From NCBI GenBank assembly GCA_022605955.1, contig JAKCOZ010000003.1:38962761-39026760 (forward strand): DNA of 64,000 bases, read 5' to 3'. This document shows, one piece after another, positions 1-11,035 of this stretch (position 1 is the stretch's first letter; every line of letters begins with the position of its first letter). This DNA comes from Rallus limicola (lineage: Eukaryota > Chordata > Aves > Gruiformes > Rallidae). A program made the position numbers and the translations under genes. The notes beneath the pieces were generated by a model. It was not told the DNA's origin. It made no database searches and saw only the letters and a program-made list of their open reading frames with translations.

Positions 1-136
1 ATTTGCAGCTTTGTCCTTCATGGGACATAAACAGCTGAAGCAGGTACTAATAGAGAAAGCAAGAGTTGCCATCCTCAGAAACACATGTGCTCACCAGGGT
101 CAGGCCAATCATGGCACACATTGAACACCAGCCTAC
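1..136 (-). other. Start of intron after alternative exon B
   Basis: Sequence downstream of the donor at 137. No further exon is recognisable before the window edge. In human the alternative protein has about 45 more residues after this point, which should be encoded outside the window. Confidence 0.7.
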
Positions 137-346
137 CTTTCTCCTCCACGGTGATGAGGACTTCTGACGTTGTGTTCCCAAGTTTGGAGATCAGTGAACA
201 TTTATATTTCGTATCTTCTGATACTGAATCTTTCACCCAACTCAGAATGTGCAGCCTGCCATCAAACAGCATATGAGATTGCTCAGTGATGCACGCCTTC
301 ATCTTCTGCCCATTCTTCTTCCAGACAAAGTAGGAGTCATCTGGAC
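137..346 (-). CDS. SEMA4D: SEMA4D alternative exon B: rest of second Ig domain
   Basis: Residues 620-689 of the alternative form plus one base of the next codon; 210 nt, phase 1 to 1. It encodes GPDDSYFVWKKNGQ, HMLFDGRLHILSWVKDS, DTKYKCSLISKLGNTTSEV and ends EEK. The Ig hallmarks W and YKC follow the Cys in exon A. The human counterpart has RFVWEKNG, DGRAHALSWLQDA, YRCSVLSSAGNKTSKV. Acceptor TTTTTACAG before 346; donor GAGAAAG|gtaggc at 137. There is no stop at the donor and no transmembrane segment; the final exon must lie left of base 1. Confidence 0.93.
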
Positions 347-2966
347 CTGTAAAAATGTCAGTCAGCTTACTTTGTTAGGAAATAACAGGATCAGTCTTCT
401 GAAATCAGAAGCTTAAGACCTTAAGATGAGGTTCAAACCCATAAATGATTGATTATAATGTTTCTTTAGCTGAAGTTCTGGGTACCAAAAACCTGAGATA
501 ACAAAGGAGCTACCACTGCTAATTTAAGGTTTGAGCCAAAGTTCTAAATGAGCTCATACACAGGAAGGAATTCTGTTGGGATTCTTACAAGCGGAACTTG
601 CCTGCAGACAGGGTGGAGCAGAGAACATCAGCACTATCTGCCTGTTACCTGCTGCTGACCTGCTAGATGGCTGCAGCTGTGCCAGAAGCTCAGACATGAC
701 TTGCAAAGTTTTAACTACAGGCTGGGAGGAGAGAAGGTTCAAGAACTCAGTTGTGTTAAAGATGCTGGCACTAATAATGGGAGAAGCAGAATTGGGAAAA
801 GCATAGAACTATTAGTCACAGCAGGCAATTAGGCAAGACAGGACTTGGAAGAAGCTGGATCAAGAACAGAGCGCAATCTAATCTTTTAGCCTTGCTGCTG
901 CTATTATTAACCTGTGAGGACAGAATGTGAATAAATCAGAGACTGCCAGTAGCCCAGAGGACAGAACAGCTGTTCCCAGAAAATTAGCAAGGTTGGCTGA
1001 AGTGTTCTTGGCAGTGTCAGAGCCTTCCCATTTAACACACAGACATCCCGGCCAACCTAACAACTTTGCAGTAATCCTGATGTTTAAAATGTTTCTCCCT
1101 GAGGGCCTAGAATCCAGACTAGTCTCAGCCAGAGAAGGCATGGGGAGAAGCTGGGGGTAAAAAGAAAAGAAAAATGCTGATTTTGTAAAGATGTTTGTAG
1201 GTAACCTGCCACAGCAGTCAGCTTTTACCATGAGCATTTCAGATTCTAGGTCAGTGTTAATAATACAATTTAACTCATTTGAAAATAATATGTATTATGA
1301 ACAGGGAGATATAAGTTAGTAGTAAGTGTAAGGGTCAACAACAGTAAACATGATTTACTTTAAAACTCTCTCCACGAAAGAGGTTGTGCCGCTTCCCTCA
1401 AGACCTGACAGCTCCCCCCACCTCTGTGCAGTCAGCAGCACTGGAAATCCCCATGCTGGCACACTCAGCCCCACTCACACCAGTCGGGCAACTGCAAAAC
1501 CTAGGTTCAAGCATTAGGGTTTTTCCTCATCTTGATGTTTCACAGCAGCTTATCCTGATTTCCAGGCACCATGCTTTTGCTTTACCGGCTGTGATTTCCT
1601 TTTCAGGATTGAGCAATAAGAGAGAGAAAAGACCAAACACCGTGAAACAGCTCCACCCACAAAACTTGGCACTGGCATTTGCTAAATGCAGATTTTCTAC
1701 AATTCTAGAGCAATAAAAACATAGAACTTGAAGGAAATTCTTGAGAACACGTGCTCTGGATTTGCTGCATTCACACAAAGTGCATTTCTAGTGCAGACTT
1801 TAGCATATGAATTTCTAACACGGTTGATCTACTTACATGCAGTCTGTTTTAAGAATGCTTGAAGGATTTAAAAACATCTTATTAAAACACAGCTTTTGAG
1901 TTGAGAATTAACGAGGGCATCAGTCTAGATACATAGCAGCCGTGTTTAAGCGTCACCTGAGGATGTTCCAAAAGGGTAACTTCGAAAGCACCGCTTCAGT
2001 CTCAGCAAATACATTGTCAATAATCAACTGTACCTCTGTAAGGCTGCCAGCCAGGGAAGGTTAGGAGTTGCCCAACAGCCAGCAGCAGCTAGCCTGGCCG
2101 TGCTATCCGAGCTACCCCTTTTCTCTGTAGAAGCCCTTCATTTCCTGCTTGCTGACTTTTCTGTACAGTTTTTGTTTTCCATACCTCTGCTTTCAGCCCC
2201 CCTTAGTGAGGTGGCCCTGCTGCCCAGGTCTCTCCTGCTGCCAAAACGGGGTGCCTGACCTGCGTTGGGGTCAGGCCAGTTTGCAGGATCCGTGTGTTCA
2301 GCCGCCAGGTGACCTTGCGACAGGATATTTTCCACGAGGGAAAACTGCGGCAGCCACAGCATTACAACCTGAAACCCAGCACGGCTGCTCGTAAACCCCT
2401 GCCCCCCGTCACTGCTACGAGGTGGGTTTGAACCCATCCCGACGTGAAGGACAGCAGGCCCCTGTGCCCTACTGAACTCCACAGTAAGCACCTGCCACAC
2501 ACGCATCGAATCCTGACTGACACGTGGCTTTCAAGAGAGCCTGGAGACACCAGTTCACAAGGGAGCATGGATTAAGCCGAGCTCGCCAACATAAGGCTGA
2601 GGTGGGGGAGCGAGAGGGGGCACGGGCCAAGCTATCTCCTTTTGCCCAAAGGAGACGTTGCAGAAGCCACGCAGTGAAGCCCTTCAGCGAAACCCCATTG
2701 CCGCTGGGACAAGGCTTCCCGATGAATTATTCAGAGCAAGGCTTCCCGAGAGGTGAGTTGGGTAAAACAAAGGACGGGCCATCAACTCCTCTTAAAAGCT
2801 TTTCTAATCTCTGAAAGTTGACAGTAAATTGAAATCCGCTGAAGATAACTGACAGGTATCCCACGGAGAAATCGCAGCACGACTAACAAAGGCCTCTTCA
2901 CAAATTCAGGCAGAGCTGCTACCAGAGGCTGTGCTCAGTGAAGGGAAACTCTAGGGATTGAGGGGG

Positions 2967-3106
2967 AAAAAAAAAAACAACAACCCCAACCCAGTATTCC
3001 CCAATACACACCAAAACCTCTTCAAAAACTCACAGCAGGCAGCAGATTAACAAAAACAAACCCAAAAACCCAAACCCCCCATACCTCCCCCACCACAAAA
3101 ACCCAT
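2967..3106. repeat. A/C-rich low-complexity tract
   Basis: Runs of A and C such as AACAACAACCCCAACCC and ACAAACCCAAAAACCCAAAC, with a short less repetitive piece in the middle. In the gene sense it is a G/T-rich stretch. Confidence 0.7.
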
Positions 3107-3365
3107 GGCATCTGGATTTCATAAATGCTTGCTCTCCAGCTTGCAGTTTGGCTTGTTCTGATTGCTACTGAACTAAACAACCCTGATTTCAGAAAACCAA
3201 GATAGATCCTGTAAGGACGCTCTCATCCACGGCAGGTATTTAGTTTTAGGAAGACACTATAATCTGGGTGCGGGAAAGTTATTCTAAATTGGAGATGAAA
3301 GTTAGCACTGGGAAGGTTAGTCGGTCGTTCATACAGAAAACAGCCACCAGCACTGCCCGGTGGGT

Positions 3366-3518
3366 GGCTGAAAGCTGGACTGAAGGCTGGCCAGAGCTGC
3401 AGGAGCCTCCGCCACCGGCTGAAAGCTGGACTGAAGGCTGGCCAGAGCTGCAGGAGCCTCAGCCACCGGCTGAAAGCTGGACTGAAAGCTGGCCAGAGCT
3501 GCAGGAGCCTCAGCACTG
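3366..3518. repeat. 51-bp minisatellite, three copies
   Basis: Three head-to-tail copies starting at 3366, 3417 and 3468, exact period 51 bp. Each begins GGCTGAAAGCTGGACTGAA and continues CTGGCCAGAGCTGCAGGAG. Copies differ at a few bases (CCTCCG versus CCTCAG; GAAGG versus GAAAG). Because 51 is a multiple of 3 both strands stay open here, which creates false small ORFs with 17-residue repeats. Confidence 0.95.
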
Positions 3519-3988
3519 CTGCTAACAAGCTAGGAAAACACCAAATAGCAGAGTGAAGCAATCAGGAGGGTAACAGGTGAGGGAAACAGGTGAGGGAAGA
3601 GAGACAGACTCTAAACTGAGATGAACATCTCTGCCATTTTCTAGGGAAAACTGAGGTAAGATCATAAAGGGGGAAGGTTGTAGCTCTGGTGGTTCTTTGC
3701 AGTGGGTTTTGTGGTTTTTTTTAAAGTAGGGGCAATACATCCTAGAAAACAAACTGGAAATAGCTTGAGTGCAGTTAAAACCCCAAACACTCGAAAATCC
3801 AAGGAAAAGAAATGCCATGAACAGTGTTGCTCCAAACAGCAGGTAATTCATGTGGAGGAACACACGATGCACTCCTTCAACAACCTGGTGCCTCTGTTAA
3901 ATCAACAACCAGCTGCTGCAGCCGTGACAGGGCAGGAGAAGAGCCGCCCGTGCCAGTCCTGAACCAGCTGAAAGCTGGAAGCAGCAGC

Positions 3989-4146
3989 CGGTCACGGCGC
4001 GGCAATGACGGAGGAGGGGGTGGTGATGACGCAGCACGCACACCCAGTGCGCGCAGGTGGGCACGGGGCACGGCCTGCGCGGGGCACGGCCTGCGCCCTC
4101 TCCCAGCGGAGTTGGAGAGCAGGTTGGGGAAATGGCTGACGCGGCT
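3989..4146. other. CpG-dense patch with 16-bp tandem duplication
   Basis: I count 18 CpG dinucleotides in 158 bp, in a region otherwise poor in CpG. It contains a perfect 16-bp duplication, GGGGCACGGCCTGCGC at 4065-4080 and 4081-4096. It could be a small unmethylated regulatory island, a remnant of a GC-rich repeat, or chance; the sequence alone does not decide. Confidence 0.6.
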
Positions 4147-5728
4147 GGGGGAGGGAAGTGCCGTTACCTCTCAGCACTGACAGCGCTTGTTCAGGCATTA
4201 CCCAAGTGGGTCCAAGAAAGAAGGTACCTGTAATTGGAAGGCAAATAACTGCCTCTGAAGAGCCATCGAGTGGAACACTAGCAAACCAGAACTGCCCAGC
4301 TTCAGTCAGCTTGCTTTTGGCCCTCCTATCAGCGAACAAGGCCGCTGTGTTAAGTTTTAAAATTGTTAATGCTGAAGAACTTACTTAGGAAGCAACATGC
4401 TCCCCAGTAATCACTCCTGCTCTCCAGAGAGCACAAGCTACTGCTTCTGCTCCATTGTTTTGCCAGGAAGATGTTGCACAAGGGTGGCTGGAAGAGATGG
4501 AAGTGATATTTTCATCCCCACTGAGGGGACAATGCACATGACAGGCTGAAGCAGCTCTAGTAAGCAGTTGCTGCTGAAACAGAAAGCAGCAAGCACTGTT
4601 CCAATCCAGTATCCTGTTTATCAGCCACCACACTAAGATTAATTATTACAAGACTACAGATTGTAGCTCTCATGGAGAAGGCATGAGAAACAAGCATGCA
4701 CATAGGCAGCTTGCAAACCAGGCTGGTGTAGGAAACGAGATGTTATGAGGAAAAGATCGGGGAGTTGGGGCTACACTCCTGAGACTCCAAAGTCCAACCC
4801 ATCACTTCCCACTACACAGGACTGGGAAATCTGGCTTCTCAATCATAGCCAGGGTTTAGGAGCTACTGCCAGCATCCTGTTCCAAGCTGAGACATCACTG
4901 GATCAGAGTTGCATCTCAGCAAGGAGAAACACATTGTAAATATGTTGAATTGCAAAGGAAGAAAAGAAAGGGTAAGCTAGGAGGTCAAGTAAAGCCTTGC
5001 AAGCAAGCAGTACACAGAAGCAAATGTACCGCAAAGTAAATCTCTCTCCTGAGACAGGACAAAAGTAGTGTGCCAAAATTAACTTGGAAGTTAGATCTGG
5101 ATCTCAAAGAACCCAACATGAGGCAAACTTCTCCTTTTACCTGTAGCTGGTCACAGTATAAAAGCTGCCATTGATCCTGCAATACCCCTTTCCTGCACTC
5201 TTGCAGTCCCTCCCTGTCATGTATGTATTAAATTCAGATGGTGAACACTGCCTGTTCTGTGACCGGATGGGTTCATCTCCAAAAACACCCGCTTCCAGAA
5301 GCAAGTAGGACTTAACAACTCAGCAGCAAAGCTGCTGCTTCAGAGGTACTCCTGCTGCAGGTGCCACTGCTTTCCTTGGTCTCAAGATGCTCTCACAAAC
5401 TATTTCCTTGAAAGGATGGTTTGTTTGAACTGTGATGGGCGTGAGTTACACAAGCTGCTGACAGAGGACTCAGCTCATCAAATTTAGCATTTAATGACCG
5501 TACCAGAACTTACTGGTACACACAGGATAAACTACAACATGCGCTGTAACAGTAATAATTATATGCAGGCTACAACTACTCTTTATTAACTCTTGGTTCT
5601 ACTTCTCATTCCTTTCCCTTGTTTTATTGCCCTATGAATTCTGTCCTAGATTAATCCAAGAAAAAATGATGTGCCTTACCCTTAAATTATATTTACACTG
5701 ATCTTGTTCTAGTCCTTACAAGAAAAGT

Positions 5729-5755
5729 CCCCCCCTTAAAAGAGGGGGGGGGGGG
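5729..5755. repeat. C7/G12 homopolymer hairpin
   Basis: Seven C, eight bases TTAAAAGA, then twelve G: a perfect seven-pair stem. Such runs are prone to length change and sequencing error. Confidence 0.8.
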
Positions 5756-7768
5756 AAATACTCTTCCTGCACACCTTTTCATGTGTTTCTTAGCTTGACA
5801 TAGCCTTTACCTACAAGTTTTTTCAAAATCTGCTGCTGATGCCAGAATTCAAAGAACATAGCACCAGCAATCATAGTCCTTACACAAAGTATTTCCAACT
5901 GCCTCACAGAAGTCACTGTGGAAAAGGCCATCAAAGCCAGGATAACCCCAACACTTGCAGAGGCGTTCAAGTCACAAGTCTTGCTTCAACAACGCACCAC
6001 CACGTAAATCTTGTCATATGTTGCATTTAATAAATAAATAAAGCCCCTCCAACAAAAACACCCCACAAAAATCAAAACCCAAAGTTTACAAAATTTTAAA
6101 ATAGTCATGCTGTGGATTGCATCGTCCTGGAGGTGCAGCATGCTTCCTCTCTAGGCTGCTAGAGGAACCATACTCAGGTTTCAAAATGCCTCTGAACCGA
6201 GGAATAACGTATTAAGAAACACAAGGGCAGGAAGAGGTGTGCTGGGAAGCATTTTATACAACAGTTCACAAAAACCAAAGAAAGAGGCTAAAAAACTGCA
6301 GCTGGTTATAGAACACAAGCGTACCCCCTTGGAAAACTGTGATTTGGCATTTGTGTTGCTTCAGCAGCCAAAGTAAGCTCAATTTTTAAAGATACTGACA
6401 GGCCATCATTGAAATGCTGCGATGTGAAGTGCTGGGCAGACATGTCATCACCTGGCTCACAGAACTTTCTTTCCTACAGTGGCTCCTGCTTGGGGTGCTG
6501 CACACCTCCACACCGCATCCAACCCCTAACGCACTGGGTGTCAACCAACCAGACCAGACCAGCACGGCTGCAGTGGTACAATTTCTTCACAAGACCTCAC
6601 ACAGGAACGCGTTGGGAAGCCACTTCCAGACAGAAACCCGTCTCATTTCTGTGCACGAGTCCATCTCAGACAGATGAGCTCCTCCTCCCAGGGGCAAATC
6701 GGGTAGAACCTTGGGGTCTTTTGGGCCCTATTGCTACCCTCAGGCACATGGACAGAAGTGGGAAAGGTCTGTTTCGGACTCGCCCTGCAGAAGCTTTGTG
6801 CAAAGAAGAGTTTCACACAGCCTGCAGCTTTGCTCAGAGAAGTGCGGCACGTTGCATTTTGCCCACCTCCCCCTCTGACCCCCTTCAGCACAGCTTCAGG
6901 GCTCACCAGCAGGAGAAAACTGTTGTCAATCACTCATGATCCTGATTCTTACAAGGTAGGGATCTCTTCCTGTGCAGATACCGGGAAGGTTTCCTGCATT
7001 CCCTCTAAAAGGCCATAACCAGAGGGAGGGGCTGTTGTAGGTGGGTGATACCAGGCACCCATCTCGGTACTTCCATGAGATAACTCCTTCAAAGCATGCT
7101 GCGGTGTTCACCCAACTTTTATGTTCAGAGTCCCAGGGTAAGACTGAGAAGTTGAATGTTACAGGAACACTCCAGCTTCAGCTGAACCAAGGGAGGAGGG
7201 TAAGGCTTCCTGACACCACGGACACCAAGAGAGGCTTAATCTGCAGGCCACAGTGTCTGCACTGTGTCAGATTATGAATTCATTTAAAGCATAGCTCAGC
7301 ATGCTCAGGATACTCCAGCACGCCACTCACCTGTGAGGTTATGGTGAAGGATATACTACTCTACACCTGGGGGAGGAGGAGTCAGTAAAGCATCTGAGCA
7401 GAATCAAAACTGCTAGAAAAATCCTGCTTCCACTACACCAGAATTCCAACTCGCACGCCCAAGAAACTCTAAAGCAGGCACATACATCACCAACTCGCTG
7501 CCTCTCCCCTGCACCAGATGGTGCAGTGTTTTGCTCAGTTTACCTCAGAAAATCTGTAACGGGAGAAAAATGCTCTGTTAGAGAAAGTGTACAGGAAACC
7601 TAATGTTTGCCAGTGCTCATCAAGCTGAGAGGTCTGTGGAGAAATGTGAAGCGAGCGAGACTTTTCAGGGGAGCAGAGTGAAACTGAGAGGCAACTCACG
7701 AAGGGAGATGTGCTCCTACCTTTTTGGGACAGGCAGGAGTACTGCATCCTTGGAAAGTTTGTTCCAGA

Positions 7769-7849
7769 CAAAAAAAACCCAACCCAACCCAAACCCCAAA
7801 ACCCACCACACAACAACAAAACAAAACCCACCAACCAACACCCCCCAGT
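7769..7849. repeat. A/C-rich telomere-like tract
   Basis: Reads AAAAAAACCCAACCCAACCC, then AAACCCCAAAACCC and CA/CAA repeats, ending CACCCCCC. On the gene's sense strand it is GGGTTTTGGGGTTTGGGTTGGGTTGGG-like, with enough G3 runs for an intramolecular quadruplex in DNA or nascent RNA. Confidence 0.75.
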
Positions 7850-9403
7850 ATGACACAAGTGTCTGTTTGTGCCGCAGCCACTTGAATGTTGTTGAAATGA
7901 CCCCGCTGCAACGCTGTAAAGTAGTTATCCTTAGGCCAGCTTTCAGGTTAAAACACATGGGATGAGTAAGAGATGAGTAAGAGAACTCACCAACTCCTGC
8001 TGAGTTTCCAGGCAGCCTGAAGCACATTTACAATTAAAAAAAGGAAGAGGTTCAGTAATTCTCATAAAAATAACATTATACGTTTAATCAAGAATCAGCT
8101 TCAGGTTTCTGAGTGGATCGTGTGGCAACCTACGTATTTGCATCTTACATTTCCTGATACCACATCTTCAAGTTGGACATTTAAACTCTGCCAGTCTCAT
8201 GTTACCCTTTCTGCTCCTTGTGAGCACTTTTTACCCCACATTCATACCTGAGGACAACACTGGAGTTATGCTGATGTAGCGATTTATCAGCAGGCACTGA
8301 AGGAATGTGAACAAATCCAGGCAGGTCCCAGAACTGTGCAGAAGGTTCTAATTCAGCCTGGTACGGGGATCTGGTTTGTGGGGGGGTTAACTCAGGGTAA
8401 GGAAGCCGCAGTGCTCTGAAGAGAAGGGCCTGATGCCAAACCTATTGTTTTGCAAATGGAGTATCCTTCTCCCCCAAACACCAAGTCTGATCCTTCACCA
8501 TTTGGGAAAGAAGCCGGGAATGCTCCCACGCTGGTCTCACCTTGCCCCTGGCCTGTGCCATCACCCTGCCTGCTGGGATCTCTGAGTGGTGACCGGCTCC
8601 TCCACCACCCGCCCCCCCTACCTCCATCCCCAGTGGCGAGTGCCACATGCTGACGCTGACGTTAGTTCACTCCTTGATCCTCCTTTCCCAGATTCCCTGC
8701 CAAAGCCATTACATGACTGACGCTTTTCAGAAGGCAGCACATGAGTGTGTTAAAACAGACGTTGCCAGGTTATTATTTTTTAAAGACATTTTAAAATGAA
8801 TTCCAGATCTGCAGCCCAGCCACTAGAACTGTTTAAATCCCTGGGGCTATTTGTGCTATTCTTACTTTTTTTTTTCATGTTTCTGAATTGTCTATAGCAG
8901 CCATGAACAAGTGATGACTGAAAGGACACAGATCCCACTGCTGGGGTTTTTCTTTGCCATGGAAATATAAATCATTACCTTGTTAATATTTACCCTAATA
9001 AAGATTAACGGACTTTGATCTGACTCCATGTAACACTAACACACACCAACCCACAGATTGATACGAAGCAAAACTACTTTTTAAGTAAATCTGTATCCAC
9101 CTTCTTTTAAGGCATAAAGTTATGTTTTAAGACCTGTTTAGATCCACTAAGTCTCACTTTGCTTAAACAGGCAGCTACTGTCCAAACAGAAGCTGAAAGG
9201 TAAATGCTGAATTTCTATAGAAAACAGCTCTGTCCTTCTGTACAAGTGTACTTCTCATAAAATGGAAATCCCCATTATTTTAAGTACTTTGCCATTTTAA
9301 GACTAAAGAGAAACACCTGGCTGGATCCAGAAAAAACATTCAAACCCAATACGTTTCTCTAAGTAGCACCCATACTGACAGTGCAAGTGTTCACCAGCTC
9401 AGC

Positions 9404-9541
9404 ACCGTGCAGGTTAGGGCTTGGCAGGCTCCCTCAGCGCCCCAGCGAGCTGACGGAAGCCAGCCGGCTCCTTGCATGCTGCGGCAGCACCGCAGCCTGT
9501 GGGGCGTGTGGCACCGCGCTGGCCGTGCGGGATGCCTGGCG
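9404..9541. other. CpG-dense patch near alternative exon A
   Basis: About 13 CpGs in 138 bp, about 160 bp past the donor of alternative exon A. No splice-bounded frame or known repeat is recognised. Confidence 0.45.
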
Positions 9542-9700
9542 ACAGACAGCACCTTCACAGCACATCCTGAAAATGCTGCTGGTTGGGGTTATTTTTTCCC
9601 CCCAAACAACAAAAAAAAAGTGCAACACAAACAGCACACGGCAACATACCCAAACCTGCAGCGCAGAAAACGCCGGTTTATACAGGGTCCTCCAGCTTAC

Positions 9701-9907
9701 CTGTGGCTTGGCAGAAGAGGCGAAAGGGTCCATGGGCACTAACATGCTGTGCCTGGTCACTTAGGAAAGGTGGCAACAACATGACCTTTACAGGGTCTGT
9801 GCTAGACCAAACATCAGGCTGGGTACTGGTGGGTGAAGGAGGTGAATCACTTCCCACACAGGACAAAAAGGAGGTACCAGTAGGAGGGAAAGGTATAGGA
9901 GATGAGG
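9701..9907 (-). CDS. SEMA4D: SEMA4D alternative exon A: linker and start of second Ig domain
   Basis: Residues 551-619 of the alternative form plus one base of codon 620; 207 nt, phase 1 to 1. Joined to exon 13 it reads ASSPIPFPPTGTSFLSC, then a Ser/Pro/Thr linker, then LLPPFLSDQAQHVSAHGPFR and LFCQAT. From memory, the human isoform-2 C terminus has ASSPKPLPPPGSSS and LLPPFLSDQAQHVHALGNFY with LFCQATG, a clear match. The cysteine in LFCQAT is the first Ig cysteine. Acceptor TCTTCTGTCACACAG before 9907; donor GCCACAG|gtaagc at 9701. Confidence 0.93.
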
Positions 9908-10274
9908 CTGTGTGACAGAAGAGGACAGAAAAGAAAAAAAAAAATAAGAGGGTACTAAGGAAAAAAGTTGCAAGAAGTACATCACACACTGAAGAAATAA
10001 TGCAAAGAGACAAATGAATTTTAGAAGGGTAGTAAGAGGAACGGTCCGTAGGTCCCTAGAGGAGAGGTCTTTCCTCCTTCACCCATATTTCTTTCTCCAC
10101 CCTTCCCCCCCCAACCCCACCACCCTGGGTATTTACAACCCACTCAGCTGAGAAGAGAATCTGCTTCAAATTAATTAGAACGGTTTTCACTTTCCCCCCT
10201 TAAAGGAAACAACAAGGAACATTAGTACTTGCAACATGGAAAGCAGTTTCATTGCGTCAAGTTTCATAAGAGCC
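9908..10274 (-). other. Spacer from poly(A) site to alternative exon A
   Basis: Part of the intron used by the alternative form (13859 to 9908). It holds the G-rich tract at 10096-10127 and the long pyrimidine tract leading into the acceptor of exon A. Nothing else is seen. Confidence 0.6.
10096..10127 (-). promoter_or_regulatory. G-rich tract downstream of poly(A) site
   Basis: In the gene sense this stretch reads GGGTGGTGGGGTTGGGG followed by further G's and then GGGTGG. It lies roughly 150-180 nt past the predicted cleavage point. G-rich pause elements after poly(A) sites are known to slow polymerase and strengthen 3'-end formation. That role is inference here, as is quadruplex formation. 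Confidence 0.35.
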
Positions 10275-10295
10275 AAGATATAATACAATTTAATA

Positions 10296-10301
10296 TTTAT
10301 T
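10296..10301 (-). terminator. Poly(A) signal AATAAA
   Basis: On the minus strand the sequence reads CAGAATAAATATTAAATTG, an AATAAA overlapping a second ATTAAA variant. It is the canonical hexamer I found between the stop codon and the alternative exon at 9907. Cleavage would be expected near 10275. Confidence 0.65.
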
Positions 10302-10739
10302 CTGTTATATGTACATAATTAAAAATAGAAAAATAAAACCAAACTGAATCTTATAAAATATAAACTGTTTACACTAAGATGGTCTAAATTATGTTTGCAT
10401 GAAGGTTCAACATAGAAAAGCAGCCCAGGCACACTGCTATTTACTGTTAAAATGTACTCTACTTCTACCAATATTTACAGAAAGATGCAGTGAGAGGAAC
10501 AATTCTTCAGGACTGTACCACACAGAATGCTTTTACAGACAAACAGTGCTGCTGTGAACCAGGCTGAGAACAAATGCACACGGTCACGCTTGCAGGCATG
10601 ATTCACACGGACAGTTCAAACGAGTGATTGTTTGAGCAGCTCCAGTTTCAGTCTCCAGTTGCATAGGAGATTGGGAGGTGTCATCCAGAAAGGGTGACGC
10701 TGCAAAAAGAAGCTGAGTTATTTCTCAAGCTGAAGGAAA

Positions 10740-10758
10740 AAAAAAAAATAAAATAAAT
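10740..10758 (-). promoter_or_regulatory. AU-rich element in the 3' UTR
   Basis: RNA-sense sequence ATTTATTTTATTTTT followed by more T. Overlapping AUUUA-type motifs are known binding sites for mRNA stability factors; function here is inferred only. Confidence 0.35.
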
Positions 10759-10984
10759 CTGCAGCGTTTTCTCTTCAGGCTGTATCATCTTAAGTCCTTT
10801 CAGCGAGTCACTAGATGAATTGTTGTAGTTGGTTCTTCTTGATTCCTGTTTTGCTTCCACAGTGCAAAAACTTCTCTCACGTCACTGACAGCTGCTTGCC
10901 TGTACCGTTTAGGGTTTTTTTTAAAAAAAGTATCTAGTTTTTAATAGAAAATAAAATGTAAAATGTGATTGTGTCCAGCTTGCT

Positions 10985-11035
10985 GGGTGGGGGGCGGGCG
11001 TGGGAGTGGGGAGGTGTGTGAGGGGTGCGGGGTGT
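10985..11035 (-). promoter_or_regulatory. C-rich 3' UTR element (G-rich on + strand)
   Basis: The + strand carries repeated runs, GGGTGGGGGGCGGGCG then GGGAGTGGGGAGG and GGGGTGCGGGG. The mRNA therefore has a roughly 50-nt C-rich element, similar in composition to poly(C)-binding-protein sites. The DNA template could fold into a G-quadruplex. Confidence 0.4.

Larger units (their letters stand above)
347..9700 (-). other. 9.35-kb intron between alternative exons A and B
   Basis: No coding exon is recognisable. The content is simple repeats and GC-rich patches: A/C-rich tracts (2967-3106, 7769-7849), a 51-bp minisatellite (3366-3518), a CpG cluster with a 16-bp duplication (3989-4146), a C7/G12 hairpin (5729-5755) and a second CpG cluster (9404-9541). 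The region 2040-2700 is also richer in GC than its surroundings, with no identifiable element. For the membrane form all of this lies downstream of the gene's end. Confidence 0.75.

Noticed and set aside
3268..3525. Open frame encoding 17-residue repeats
   Set aside because: Produced by the 51-bp minisatellite, whose period is a multiple of three; no start context or homology.
6409..6939. 176-codon open frame on +
   Set aside because: No family resemblance, no splice or promoter context, lies in the SEMA4D intron in a GC-richer stretch.
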